Part shown: positions 42,001 to 50,233 of the stretch, piece after piece
Position numbering within the stretch: position 1 is the first letter of the stretch
Layout of the letters: each line of letters begins with the position of its first letter
From: Deltaproteobacteria bacterium
Lineage (GTDB): Bacteria > UBA10199 > JADGCS01
Direction: 5' to 3'
DNA: 64,000 bases
NCBI GenBank assembly: GCA_024233595.1
Contig: JACKPK010000005.1
Coordinates: 1 to 64,000 of the forward strand
The notes under the pieces: model-generated
What the model was told of the DNA's origin: nothing
Databases searched by the model: none
The model's input: the letters and a program-made list of their open reading frames with translations, nothing else
Translations under genes and position numbers: made by a program

Positions 42001-42383
42001 GCGTTGCGCGTAATAGTTTGGTGATTCAAGAAGCAAGCAATTACTGGTGGGATACCGTTTTGAATGGGCGCTCTGCTGAAGATAAATTAGAGTACAGCGA
42101 TACGGACACCATCAAAACAAAAGATTTTGCAGAAATCACAACCTACCCCCATGACCCTTCTATTTTGATTGCCAGCCTGGCCTCAAGTAATCCGAATTTC
42201 CAACGCTACATCCCACGGCATTTGTACATCAGCCGTGATGCTGGCCAGACCTGGGATATTGCGGATGAGTTTGCCGATTTGCCGATAAAGGGCGCTAGCT
42301 TCATTGATTACAAAGAGAGCACGGGAAAATGGTACTTCGCTCTTTCTTGTTCGTCACTGTATGAAGTGGAGAATCCTTTTTAA
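39015..42383 (+). CDS. Giant BNR/Asp-box repeat lipoprotein (GH74-like propeller)
   Basis: An exported protein of 1122 residues. The signal peptide ends at SFLFISC (lipobox near residue 22). Residues about 35-205 form a disordered Glu/Asp/Ser/Thr-rich linker. The rest holds at least eight Asp-box turns: SNDAGATW, SQDSGDSW, SEDAGQTW, SRDGGLSW, SDDLGKSW, SWDQGFSW, SKDYGKTW and SRDAGQTW, the hallmark of sialidase/Vps10/GH74-type beta-propellers. The opening VGPGGAGAIIATKQNPYDANEIFASTDVNGIFRS is split around a G-G-x-x-x-I motif, and DVNGIFRS resembles the first blade of GH74 xyloglucanases. I cannot point to paired catalytic aspartates, so it may bind rather than cleave glycans. It has 14 or more cysteines, unusual for a cytosolic protein. 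Confidence 0.85.
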   Translation: MLGKILKFKALLIIVSFLFISCDFSPRRVFVGGETKSVSSENEILENDPLANENNDQMEQEPSSEKTTSPSIDVEADTRGVESESIIVESDGIDTEMEDNDIEVEDNDIESGVAEEEDHGNDGLLGGIWNFFEEQASDDTEKPQAMTEDHSTDSVDTEEAEETIAEADSDVRVLEAETEAETESEIETEASASDSESLSATTANHKDVGPGGAGAIIATKQNPYDANEIFASTDVNGIFRSNDAGATWKNISHDLKEGEVAAIEIFKDSVGKQTLLIATDGGLYRSQDSGDSWVQVNQGLQEATSLESSSVQLLTPMRSLAIDPKNPNIVWAGVGRGNLIGPHQYNYPFHVYRSEDAGQTWEPSVRFMAKNATVYDIVINPYDCATSCSELFAVTDQGLYGSRDGGLSWSLLGQKNVVQTKNQGDSYGVCRSSCDFQSACEDSGKNCLSLSNHPDRDYASLRGFSILRDAEGKTVYHTLIQDDGFYDDSAVCSGRDYKNDPELSFSVGGVYRSDDLGKSWQRLAVASDGKSLLPVALRCEIDDDLDLFGSNHSIHTDFAVNPQDLNHIIVQTTGRFKGLYEHAPNGDGSYSWKRFFGSSIDVYQVASLCESGCFEGDSGDGLWSQSEESSDEIRGIYGIMDIYWEDARPILYTSGGRALAKVTWSGDHYELEHLDQNPVATNAEGYPDSSVSLESFDHQNDYWHNTGLSDACVSGGMASLSKDGREVWFAGMMDYGVVHSWDQGFSWGGYFEEHASIPFSKDRNAWDVMADEEAKVVYVSLDESLKTKNGAVIRSKDYGKTWETIASPEITTGIDAEHTVTKFAIDHASSASDRRIWAGTKLGGLYSYHAKTSTWQQLSGSNCPASNSTIKDIWTDASQPGKALVSVQDDNDNGLISRAMGQYNYDTSEGVYLIDSSSTSISCQRLFTKGSDKIPVYDPGNIALAQSSDGKTKLIVSGEWDYWPVIYSTSFDFKKPGETNWEIVLDFYYKEEGGERVARNSLVIQEASNYWWDTVLNGRSAEDKLEYSDTDTIKTKDFAEITTYPHDPSILIASLASSNPNFQRYIPRHLYISRDAGQTWDIADEFADLPIKGASFIDYKESTGKWYFALSCSSLYEVENPF

Positions 42384-42423
42384 ATTAAAGCCAGCTGTGG
42401 ATGATCTCAAACAATTTTAAATA

Positions 42424-42466
42424 ATGTATCTATCAAATACATAATAACGTATCTGGTAAATACGTT
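42424..42466. terminator. Two tandem hairpins with compensatory changes
   Basis: ATGTAT-CTATCAA-ATACAT (42424-42442) and ACGTAT-CTGGTAA-ATACGT (42447-42465) are near-identical tandem hairpins in which a T-A pair is replaced by C-G on both arms. The second ends in GTTGTTTTT. They sit between the converging BNR lipoprotein and NAD kinase genes and probably terminate the former. Confidence 0.6.
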
Positions 42467-42470
42467 GTTT

Positions 42471-43346
42471 TTACCCAACCATCTTGAGTCTATTCTTCGA
42501 CAAACTCACTTCCAGTTTGTCGCCGTACTCCAGGCTATAACAAACAGTTGGTCCGTCTAGATACAACTTGGAATCAAGCATTTTTGAAACAAGCGTGAGC
42601 TTTTGTTTGGGATTCACAAAACCTTGGATGAGTTGGTAGGGATTAAAAATGCCTTGGTAAGGTTCGCGTGTTAAGAACTGCAGACGATCATCGCCCATGG
42701 TTTGCTTGAGTCCGCCAGCGGCTTTAATAGCTGCGGTTGAGCCCACAGCTGTAGACACCCAAATGCCACTGCTTTTGTGTTCTTCAGCTTTACGATTGAA
42801 TTTGATCATGTAACGGCTGGTTGCCGCAGGGCTGATGCTGGTGTAAAGCAAATCGTTAATGGGTTCGATCGGAAGTGTTCCCCCATTAATGGCAATGCGC
42901 ATGCGGTGAAGCAGTCGGATGTCACAATCGCCGCTGAGCAAGCGGATCATTTTTTGTTCGAAGTTTTCTTTAACCACGGTGCAAAAATTACCAACACTGA
43001 ATTGTGGGGATGAATTCATGCCCAATAAAAGTTGGTCTTTGATGTGATGAGAGGTTCGTAAAAAGGTCCCGTCGCCACCAATGGTCACCACCAGATCATA
43101 ACGTTGGATGTTTTTGATATTGGCGCGTTGCACGGTGGTGAATTTCAATCCTAGTTTTTTAAGGATTTTCTCAACGTGATCCAGTGAACGCAAATGATTG
43201 TCGTGGTTTTTGATCAGGTTTTTTGTGGTCGGGTGCTTGGCTTTCAAGAGGGCCAACAGGCGTTTGTCTTTTTGTTCTAGAACGTATTTGTCATAAACAG
43301 AACGTTTGTAGATCACGTAAACTTTTTGGATGGCATTGGTTTTCAT
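42471..43346 (-). CDS. nadK: NAD kinase
   Basis: Phosphorylates NAD to NADP. The 291-residue protein shows the signature YDLVVTIGGDGTFLRTSHH near residue 85, GMNSSPQFSVGNF near 110, NDLLYTSISPAATSRY (NExx region) near 164, and the glycine-rich SSGIWVSTAVGSTAAIKAAGG near 192. The spelling NSSP and INDLLY instead of the common NxG and NExx is nearer the human mitochondrial-type NADK2 group than E. coli NadK, which I infer only from memory. It follows acn on the same strand after a terminator, so it is probably transcribed separately. Confidence 0.88.
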   Translation of the reverse strand: MKTNAIQKVYVIYKRSVYDKYVLEQKDKRLLALLKAKHPTTKNLIKNHDNHLRSLDHVEKILKKLGLKFTTVQRANIKNIQRYDLVVTIGGDGTFLRTSHHIKDQLLLGMNSSPQFSVGNFCTVVKENFEQKMIRLLSGDCDIRLLHRMRIAINGGTLPIEPINDLLYTSISPAATSRYMIKFNRKAEEHKSSGIWVSTAVGSTAAIKAAGGLKQTMGDDRLQFLTREPYQGIFNPYQLIQGFVNPKQKLTLVSKMLDSKLYLDGPTVCYSLEYGDKLEVSLSKNRLKMVG

Positions 43347-43362
43347 GTGAATCCCTCAATAA

Positions 43363-43391
43363 AAAAGGGCAGATTAAAAATCTGCCCTTTT
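43363..43391. terminator. Intrinsic terminator after aconitase
   Basis: AAAAGGGCAGATT pairs with AATCTGCCCTTTT, a perfect stem of 13 bp around a short A-loop, with A/T runs on both flanks. It lies 26 bp beyond the aconitase stop on the minus strand. Confidence 0.9.
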
Positions 43392-43416
43392 AAAAAATAG
43401 AAGTCTGAATGGTTCC

Positions 43417-45687
43417 TCATGCTGATTTTTTTAAATCAGCAGCGATTTTGTTTAAAGCAGAGCCCGCTTTGAACCACTCGATCTGCTCAGCTGTGAGCGT
43501 GTGGCGAACTTCGATACTTTCTTCAGCACCATCTTCGTGTTTGATTTTGACAGTGATGTTTTTTTCGGGTGCCAAATCAGCAAGCCCAACAATGCTCACA
43601 CGATCATTTTGCATAAACTTATCGTAATCTGCTGGGTTTGCAAAAATCAAAGGCAACACACCTTGTTTTTTAAGGTTGGTTTCGTGAATACGAGCAAAGC
43701 TTTTTACAATCACAGCTTTGCCACCCAAATGCCGTGGTTCCATGGCAGCGTGTTCTCGGCTTGAGCCTTCGCCGTAGTTTTCGTCACCAATCACAACCCA
43801 ACCTGTGTTTTTGGATTTGTAATCGCGAGCGATTTGCGGAAAGCCAACGCCAGTTTCACCCGTGATAACATTGGTGCCATGGCCGATTTCGTCGGTGAAG
43901 GCATTGTTGGCGCCGGTGAACATGTTGTTGGAAATGTTATCCAAGTGACCGCGGAATTTTAACCATTTGCCAGCAGGTGAAATGTGATCGGTTGTGCACT
44001 TGCCTTTGGCTTTGAGCAAAATGGGCAATTCAATGTAGTCTTTGCCATCCCACGCGTTAAAAGGGCTCAATGCTTGCAAGCGTTCGCTGCTTGCCGCAAT
44101 GTCGACCTGAACTGCGCTGCCGTCTTTGCTGGGTGCAATGAAGCCTTCGGCTGCCATTTCGAAATTTTTGCTGGGCAATTCATCGCCGCTTGGTTCCGCT
44201 AATTTGACTTCCTCACCTTTGTCGTTGGTGAGTGTGTCGTTCATCGGATTGAATGACAAGCGTCCTGCCAAAGCCAAGGCGGTTACGATTTCGGGTGAAC
44301 CAATGAAGGACAAGGTTTCGGCATTGCCATCGTTACGCGCTCTAAAGTTACGGTTAAACGATGTGATGATTGAATTGCGCTCGCCTTCTTTGATGTCATC
44401 GCGCTTCCATTGACCAATACAAGGTCCGCAAGCATTGGCCAATACGGTGGCACCAAGCTTGGTAAAAACCTGCATCTGGCCGTCGCGTTTGATGGTGTTA
44501 AAAACCTGCTCTGAACCAGGAGTCACCATAAGAGGGGATTGCAATTTAATGCCTTTGTTCACCGCGTCTTCTACAATGCTCGATGAACGGTCCATGTCTT
44601 CGTAAGAAGAGTTTGTGCAAGAACCAATCAAAGCGAATTTGAGATCGTCAGGGTAACCTTCGCGTTTGATTTCTTCTGCAAAGGCCGAAATAGGACGCGC
44701 CAAATCAGGCGTGTGCGGACCCACAACATGTGGTTCCAATTCGCTCAAATTGATTTCGATGACGCGGTCATAATATTTTTCTGGATTGGCTAATACCTCG
44801 GGATCGGCTTGCAAACAGTCTTTAACACCATCTGCCAAAGTGGCCCACTCTTCACGGCCAGTGGCTTTGAGATACGCGGCCATTTTAGCATCGTAAGGAA
44901 AAACAGATGTGGTGGCGCCATGTTCAGCACCCATGTTACAAATGGTGCCTTTGCCTGTGCAAGAAAGGCTTTCGGTGCCTTCGCCAAAGTATTCAACGAT
45001 GTGACCTGTGCCGCCTTTGACTGTGAGGATAGAACAAACTTTTAAGATGACATCTTTGGCGCTTGCCCAACCACTGAGTTTGCCAGTGAGTTTGACCCCA
45101 ATGACACCAGGCCAACGCAAACCAAAAGGTTGTCCAACCATGACGTCAACAGCATCGGCACCACCAACGCCAATGGCAATCATGCCGAGGCCACCCGCAT
45201 TGGGTGTGTGCGAGTCAGTGCCAATCATCATGCCACCAGGGAAAGCGTAGTTTTCTAAAACAACTTGGTGAATGATGCCGGCACCTGGTTTCCAAAATCC
45301 AGCGCCGTACTTTTGGCCAACGGAGCTCAAAAAGTTATAGACCTCTTTGTTTTCTGAATTGGCAATTTCCATGTCCTTTTCGGCACCCACATGCGCGCGA
45401 ATGAGGTGGTCGCAGTGAATGGTAGAAGGGACTTGCACTTGTTCAATGCCGGAAGACATGAATTGCAACATGGCCATTTGCGCGGTGGCATCTTGCATGG
45501 CAACGCGATCCGGGGCTAAATTGACAGTGCTTTTTTTGCGTTCAAGCTCTTGGCCTTCAATGGGGCTAAGGTGCACGCCTAAGATTTTTTCAGCAAGAGT
45601 GAGCGGGTGCCCAATGACTTCGCGTGCTTTGTTAACGCGAGCTGGGAATTCGCCATAAACTTTTTTAACGAGTTCTGTTGGTGTCAT
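43417..45687 (-). CDS. acn: Aconitate hydratase, mitochondrial type
   Basis: TCA-cycle enzyme converting citrate to isocitrate via a [4Fe-4S] cluster. The ATG at 45687, with GGAGAT upstream, gives 756 residues beginning MTPTELVKKVYGEFP. Motifs include STIHCDHLI, GAGIIHQVVLENYAFPG, MIGTDSHTPNAGGLGM, GATTSVFPYD, and the cluster cysteines in GSCTNSSYEDM and ANACGPCIGQWKR. The swivel domain ends GEGSSREHAAMEPRHLGG. Length and the LENYAFPGGMMIGTDSHT spelling fit the mitochondrial aconitase group, not AcnA/IRP or AcnB. Some Deltaproteobacteria and Bacteroidetes have this type. Confidence 0.96.
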   Translation of the reverse strand: MTPTELVKKVYGEFPARVNKAREVIGHPLTLAEKILGVHLSPIEGQELERKKSTVNLAPDRVAMQDATAQMAMLQFMSSGIEQVQVPSTIHCDHLIRAHVGAEKDMEIANSENKEVYNFLSSVGQKYGAGFWKPGAGIIHQVVLENYAFPGGMMIGTDSHTPNAGGLGMIAIGVGGADAVDVMVGQPFGLRWPGVIGVKLTGKLSGWASAKDVILKVCSILTVKGGTGHIVEYFGEGTESLSCTGKGTICNMGAEHGATTSVFPYDAKMAAYLKATGREEWATLADGVKDCLQADPEVLANPEKYYDRVIEINLSELEPHVVGPHTPDLARPISAFAEEIKREGYPDDLKFALIGSCTNSSYEDMDRSSSIVEDAVNKGIKLQSPLMVTPGSEQVFNTIKRDGQMQVFTKLGATVLANACGPCIGQWKRDDIKEGERNSIITSFNRNFRARNDGNAETLSFIGSPEIVTALALAGRLSFNPMNDTLTNDKGEEVKLAEPSGDELPSKNFEMAAEGFIAPSKDGSAVQVDIAASSERLQALSPFNAWDGKDYIELPILLKAKGKCTTDHISPAGKWLKFRGHLDNISNNMFTGANNAFTDEIGHGTNVITGETGVGFPQIARDYKSKNTGWVVIGDENYGEGSSREHAAMEPRHLGGKAVIVKSFARIHETNLKKQGVLPLIFANPADYDKFMQNDRVSIVGLADLAPEKNITVKIKHEDGAEESIEVRHTLTAEQIEWFKAGSALNKIAADLKKSA

Positions 45688-45828
45688 GTTATCTCCACAA
45701 ATTAAATGATTTTTTTGGCGCAAATATAGTGACAAAAAGGCTTTGTGGCAAGTTTTTAAAGTGAGAGAAGAGCGCCCAAACCATTGAAATTCTTTAAACT
45801 ACGACTTGGGTTTCCAAAAAAACAGAGC

Positions 45829-46779
45829 CTAGATTTTGATTTTCAGTTTCTGTTTGAGCAGGGTGATTTGAGCATCGCCATGACCGTAAACCTCACCATC
45901 CATTTCGTAGCGTAGGGCGTCTTTTTCACCCAGGCTTTCGATCTGAATGCTGGCGGATTCATGATGATCCAAAAAGCTGGCGCTGGCGACTTTTTTGCGC
46001 GCGTAGATTTCGGGGAAATGCAAACAAAGCTTTAGAAAGCTCATGTCTTTTAAAAGGATGATTTCAAAAAGCCCATCGTCGAGCCTGGCGTTAGGGGCGG
46101 GGTGCATGCCACGTCCAAAATAAGAACCGTTGGCAATGATCAAATTTGTGAGCTTTGTTTCCATGGCACCTTTGCCGGCCAAATGCAGACGCACGTCTTG
46201 GTTATGGTGCGAAAAAAAACCTTGGAACGATCCCGAAAGATAACGCGCCAGTGCTGGCAAACGTTTGTATTTGGAATTCACTTTGCTCATGATTTCGGCG
46301 ACAAGCCCGACATTGGCAATGTTCACAAAGTAACGATCAGCTTGTTTACGGTCTTTGAATTTGATCCAACCGACATCAATGGCTTTTGTTTTTTTGCCTT
46401 GTAGATGATGAGCGGCCTTTTGGTAATCGCGTTCGAATTTGAGTGAGCGGATAAAGTCTCCACCGCTGCCAAAGGGCAAGATGCCAAGGCAGGCTTCTGG
46501 GTGAGTGTTTTTCCCTTTTTCAAAAAAACCGTTTATGACTTCGTTGATGGTGCCATCGCCACCCATGGCCACAATCAGGTTGTAACCGTTTTGCAAGGCC
46601 TGCTGTGTTAGCTCTGTGGCATGGGCTTTGTTTTTGGTGAATTCAAAATCAAAATGCGCGAGCTCTTTTTTTAAAAAAGGCTGAATACGGGATTTCCATT
46701 GGCGTTTGAGTTGACCATGACCAGCCGTTGGGTTCGCTATTAAAAAAGTTCGGAATCCATTGGCCGATTTGAATTTCAT
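45829..46779 (-). CDS. Diacylglycerol kinase-like lipid kinase (YegS/DgkB family)
   Basis: Predicted to phosphorylate a lipid such as diacylglycerol or a long-chain base. The 316-residue protein starts with FLIANPTAGHGQLKRQW near residue 12, has the nucleotide-binding VAMGGDGTINEVING near 70, LGILPFGSGGDFIRSL near 98 and the C-terminal YFGRGMHPAPNARLDDGLFEIILLKD. These are the DAGK catalytic-domain landmarks. It is the last gene of the redox operon and overlaps the Fe-S gene upstream by 4 bp, so a link between the flavoprotein's product and lipid phosphorylation is plausible but unproven. Confidence 0.88.
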   Translation of the reverse strand: MKFKSANGFRTFLIANPTAGHGQLKRQWKSRIQPFLKKELAHFDFEFTKNKAHATELTQQALQNGYNLIVAMGGDGTINEVINGFFEKGKNTHPEACLGILPFGSGGDFIRSLKFERDYQKAAHHLQGKKTKAIDVGWIKFKDRKQADRYFVNIANVGLVAEIMSKVNSKYKRLPALARYLSGSFQGFFSHHNQDVRLHLAGKGAMETKLTNLIIANGSYFGRGMHPAPNARLDDGLFEIILLKDMSFLKLCLHFPEIYARKKVASASFLDHHESASIQIESLGEKDALRYEMDGEVYGHGDAQITLLKQKLKIKI

Positions 46780-47897
46780 GAAAGCGCCTCTTCAATGCAA
46801 TCATTTAAGTAACTGACTAAGTCTTTCACAACAATGCGTTTGCTGTTTTTGCGCATTTTAAAAACACAGCTTGGGCATTGTGTGACAACGGTGCGCGTGT
46901 CTTTTTCGTAACACTCTTTGAGTCGCTCTTTGGTGATGCGGTCGGCACGTTCTTTTTCGATCACCGAATAGCAACCACCCTGACCCGAACAAGAGGTGCT
47001 GTTTTGATGATCAAAAAATTCTCCCGGCGGGTAACCAGAGACCTCGGCAATGAGCTCTCGCATGAGCAAGCCTTCGTCTAGATAGCGGACTGAATAGCAA
47101 GGGTCGTGTAACATGAGTTTGGTGCGTAGTTTTTTCTTGAGCGTGAAGTTAATGTTTTTAAGATAGGGTTTTAAAAATTCGTTAATGGAAATGACTTTGT
47201 CTTCAAGGTCAAAGTGGTATTTTTTATAAGCTGTTTTAAGAGTGTAGGTGCAGGCAGGAGAACCGCTTACAATTAAAGGGAGCTTTTTTAAACTGTGGTA
47301 ATTGACTTCAGCCAGATCCACAAAATCACTTTCGGCACCTGCCGACAGCAAAGGGTAACCACAGCACTGAATGGCTTCGCGGTAAGGAGCCACAAAATCA
47401 ATTTTGAGTTTATTCAAAAGCGAAAAGGTGTCGCTGATGATTTCGGGTGTTTTTGAAATGGTGGTGCAAGACGCAAAGTAAATGGCTTTGGGGTCTTTTT
47501 GTTTTTTTTGCGCAGGCAAAATTTCATCAAGTCTTTTTAAAAGATCTTTAGAAAAAGGATTGTTGTGGCGATGAAATTTTTCGACAAAACCTTTGATGTT
47601 GCTTGGCAGAATATCTGACTTAACAGCCTTTTGGCGGGCTTCTTCTAACACAGGTGGGATTTCGATGCCGTGCTCGCATTGTGTGGTGCAGCCTTTGCAA
47701 CCGACACAATGATAACTCATTTCGGCCACGGTTTCGTCAAAAGGGATTTGACCACGACGCACGCGGTTCATGGTTTGCATGAGTCCCCAAGGCGAATGAC
47801 TGCGATTGCTGTCTTCTAAAAAAACAGGGCAGGCCGATTGGCAAAGACTCGGGCAAGTGAGGCAGGTGTCTAGAGCTTTGGCATGATCTTCAAACAT
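46776..47897 (-). CDS. GlcF-like (Fe-S)-binding oxidoreductase subunit
   Basis: Iron-sulfur subunit of a flavin-linked dehydrogenase. The N-terminus carries two [4Fe-4S] sites: CLTCPSLCQSACPVF near residue 12 and CVGCKGCTTQCEHG near 67. Two CCG domains follow: SCTTISKTPE to CCGYPLLS (near 143-183) and HDPCYSVRYL to CSGQGGCY (near 242-290), then CPSC near 340. The plan is that of GlcF, LldE/LutA and HdrD proteins. It lies 9 bp after the GlcE-like gene and overlaps the lipid kinase. It probably passes electrons from the flavoprotein to a membrane quinone or cytochrome. Confidence 0.85.
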   Translation of the reverse strand: MFEDHAKALDTCLTCPSLCQSACPVFLEDSNRSHSPWGLMQTMNRVRRGQIPFDETVAEMSYHCVGCKGCTTQCEHGIEIPPVLEEARQKAVKSDILPSNIKGFVEKFHRHNNPFSKDLLKRLDEILPAQKKQKDPKAIYFASCTTISKTPEIISDTFSLLNKLKIDFVAPYREAIQCCGYPLLSAGAESDFVDLAEVNYHSLKKLPLIVSGSPACTYTLKTAYKKYHFDLEDKVISINEFLKPYLKNINFTLKKKLRTKLMLHDPCYSVRYLDEGLLMRELIAEVSGYPPGEFFDHQNSTSCSGQGGCYSVIEKERADRITKERLKECYEKDTRTVVTQCPSCVFKMRKNSKRIVVKDLVSYLNDCIEEALS

Positions 47898-47906
47898 AGC
47901 GTGTCC

Positions 47907-48695
47907 TTAAAACTGAGTGCTTTGGGTGATGCTTTTTTCTAAATCGCTTTGGCGTGTGTTGTCGGTCGAAGGCCAAAGGAATTGCCGGTATTGTTCGCGA
48001 ATCTCGCGGTAACTTTCTTGTGTGTGAATCCAATCGGTGATGTTTTTGACATCTTCAGCTTCGTTCATTTTAAACCAGGTGAAATCATGTTCTTTGCAAA
48101 GCGCAAACAAAACCTTCTTTTTGGCCATCACGACTTCGGCCAGTCCAGAAAAACTGAGCAATAAGATTTGTTCTTTGGCGTTGTTGATGCTGAGTTGTTG
48201 TAAAAGATTTTTGGCTTCGCTCTGCATGGCGTGTCTAAAATAAAGTGGGTGGCAAAATTTTCCGACCAAATGCGAAACCACTTTGCGGGCAGCGTCTTTA
48301 TTGGGAAGCAGCACCACAATGTGACTGATTTTTTCTGGCAAAGGGGTCAGGCGGATGGTGATGGAACGAATCTGGCCAAAGTTTTCTTTGCCGCCCACAA
48401 TCAAGGCTTTAAAATCAGGGCCAATGGCGGAGCGTGGGGCTTCTTTGAGCTGAAAACTTTTCTCGTTGCGGAATTTAACTTGCAGCCGGTTGGTGAGGTC
48501 AGCCAAATCACCGTACTGAAAATGATAAAGATTGGGAGTGCGGCGATGAAGATAATGACCAAGAGAGTAGTGCGGGTCATCTAAAGGGTTGTAACCAAAG
48601 TACAAGCCTTCTTTGATCACAGCGTTTTTAACCGCGTTGAGTTTTTCGTCAGGAGAGACCGTGAGCAAAAGAGATTTTTTATTGAGGTGTTTCAT
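47907..48695 (-). CDS. GlcE-like truncated FAD-binding protein
   Basis: A 262-residue protein resembling the GlcE subunit of glycolate oxidase. LLTVSPDEKLNAVKNAVIKEGLYFGYNPLDDP (split here) echoes the start of an FAD_binding_4 domain. YGDLADLTNRLQVKF, FKALIVGGKENFGQIRSITIRLTPLPE and VVLLPNKDAARKV echo its end. The classical PP-loop Gly-rich segment is missing or divergent, as in GlcE, so it may not bind FAD itself. It overlaps the main flavoprotein by 4 bp and precedes the GlcF-like gene by 9 bp, giving the D-E-F order of glycolate oxidase. Confidence 0.6.
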   Translation of the reverse strand: MKHLNKKSLLLTVSPDEKLNAVKNAVIKEGLYFGYNPLDDPHYSLGHYLHRRTPNLYHFQYGDLADLTNRLQVKFRNEKSFQLKEAPRSAIGPDFKALIVGGKENFGQIRSITIRLTPLPEKISHIVVLLPNKDAARKVVSHLVGKFCHPLYFRHAMQSEAKNLLQQLSINNAKEQILLLSFSGLAEVVMAKKKVLFALCKEHDFTWFKMNEAEDVKNITDWIHTQESYREIREQYRQFLWPSTDNTRQSDLEKSITQSTQF

Positions 48696-50233
48696 GACGG
48701 GATCAAAACTCCTGGGTTCAAAATGTGATCAGGGTCTAAATTCTTTTTTAAATGATTGTAAATGGCTTTGGCTTCGCCCCATTCTTTGACCAAATGATTT
48801 TTCTTTAAGCGGCCAATGCCGTGATGATGACTGAGCACGCCGCCGGCTTTTTGCACAGCGTTTAATCCCACGTCCCAAATTTTGTCGTATTGTTTAAGAC
48901 TGCGTGTGGGTCCTTTTAAAGGCGCAACCATGGTGAAGTAAATGGCGGCACCGTCTTCGTACACATGAGAAATATGTGCCAACACCAAGCAATGTGGCAA
49001 AAGCGCATCGTGCACTGTTTGGTAAAGGTTTTCGAGATTGTCCCAAGTGGTGGCGACTTCCATGGTGTCGGTGAAGGCGCCTTCTAAAAATAATTTAGAG
49101 GCTTTATAGGAAACGCTGTAGCGATGTTTGTGCCAGTGAATCGCAGGGTCTTCGCCCATATGAGAACCACCCAAATCTTCGCAAATTTTTGTGATGAGTC
49201 GTTGTTGGGTTTTAATGACTTCCGAATCGCCTTCTAACATGACCACCAGCAAAGATCCCAACCACGAAAAGCGTGATAAGCGATCGACCAGTTTGCGTGC
49301 GCGCAAGGTGCCGCGTGTGACGCTGGCTTTGATCAAATCAATTCCCTCTTTGAGAGCGTTGGGCATGCTGTGAGTCAAAGAGGTTTTGTGTTGGTGTTTG
49401 TTCATGCCATTAAAAACCATGATGGTGTCGATCTCGTCGTAGAGTCTGAGCACATCGGGTTTGATTCCGGTTTGCATGATGCGTCGCATGGCCTCTAGGC
49501 CGTAACTTAAATTTTTAAAAGTGAACGAGGTGTAGCTGCGGTCTTGAGGGTATGGGAAAATTTTTAAACGGGCCTTGGTGATGATGCCCAAAGTGCCTTC
49601 GCTGCCAATGATCGCTTGTGTGAGATCCAAGTAACGACTGAGTTTGGCATCGGCGGTTTGGTGAAGACGGCCCAAGCCATCGATGAATTCAAGATCGATG
49701 ACCATGTCTTCGATCTTGCCATACTTGCTCGAGAGTTGCCCTGCAGAGCGAGCGGCCAAATAGCCGCCTAGACACGCTGACAAAATGGATGAGGGAAAAT
49801 GTCCAAGCGTGTAGCCTTGTCGTTGCAATTGCTTTTCGAGCTGCAGGCCCGAGATGCCTGTTTGCACATCAATAAAAAGACGTTCGCTATCTAATCTTAA
49901 AACGCGATTTAAATTTTTCAGGTCGAGCGTCATGCCACCAGAATAAGAAATGGCACCGCCACAAACGCCGGAACCCCCAGAAAAAGGAGTGATGGCCACT
50001 TGGTGTTTTTTGGCTGAGCGAATGAGTTGGCTGATTTGTTCGGTTGTGGATGGCCACACCACAACGCCGGGCAGGTGTTCGTTTTGATTGTGCAGAGCTT
50101 GAATGGCGGAACGAAAATTAGAGTCACGGCAGTAGTTCACGCGATCGATTTCGGAAATCGAAAAGCCTCCTTCGCCAACAATGGCGTTGAGTTCCGCTAA
50201 AAAACCTTTTTTTAGGCTTTTGGTTTTGCTCAT
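48692..50233 (-). CDS. FAD-linked oxidase, GlcD / alkyl-DHAP synthase-like
   Basis: Flavoprotein of the vanillyl-alcohol-oxidase superfamily, 513 residues from the ATG at 50233 that overlaps the upstream Fe-S gene by 4 bp. The FAD domain shows VVVWPSTTEQISQLI, ITPFSGGSGVCGGA, GGMTLDLKNLNRVL, and ARSAGQLSSKYGKIEDMVID. The C-terminus reads GGVLSHHHGIGRLKK. The HHH-G-I-G motif and SAGQxSxxYGxIEDMV resemble alkyldihydroxyacetonephosphate synthase, while GlcD normally has GEHGxG. The operon neighbours (GlcE-, GlcF- and HdrC-like) instead resemble a glycolate/lactate dehydrogenase. The substrate is therefore open: a 2-hydroxy acid, or an ether-lipid precursor. AGPS itself needs no electron acceptor, so the Fe-S subunits favour a dehydrogenase. 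Confidence 0.8.
   Translation of the reverse strand: MSKTKSLKKGFLAELNAIVGEGGFSISEIDRVNYCRDSNFRSAIQALHNQNEHLPGVVVWPSTTEQISQLIRSAKKHQVAITPFSGGSGVCGGAISYSGGMTLDLKNLNRVLRLDSERLFIDVQTGISGLQLEKQLQRQGYTLGHFPSSILSACLGGYLAARSAGQLSSKYGKIEDMVIDLEFIDGLGRLHQTADAKLSRYLDLTQAIIGSEGTLGIITKARLKIFPYPQDRSYTSFTFKNLSYGLEAMRRIMQTGIKPDVLRLYDEIDTIMVFNGMNKHQHKTSLTHSMPNALKEGIDLIKASVTRGTLRARKLVDRLSRFSWLGSLLVVMLEGDSEVIKTQQRLITKICEDLGGSHMGEDPAIHWHKHRYSVSYKASKLFLEGAFTDTMEVATTWDNLENLYQTVHDALLPHCLVLAHISHVYEDGAAIYFTMVAPLKGPTRSLKQYDKIWDVGLNAVQKAGGVLSHHHGIGRLKKNHLVKEWGEAKAIYNHLKKNLDPDHILNPGVLIPS

Noticed and set aside
48692..50233. Firm call of alkyl-DHAP synthase and hence ether-lipid synthesis
   Set aside because: The HHHG and YGxIEDMV features are suggestive, but the operon partners are dehydrogenase subunits. 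I kept the broader family name and listed the idea only as a finding.
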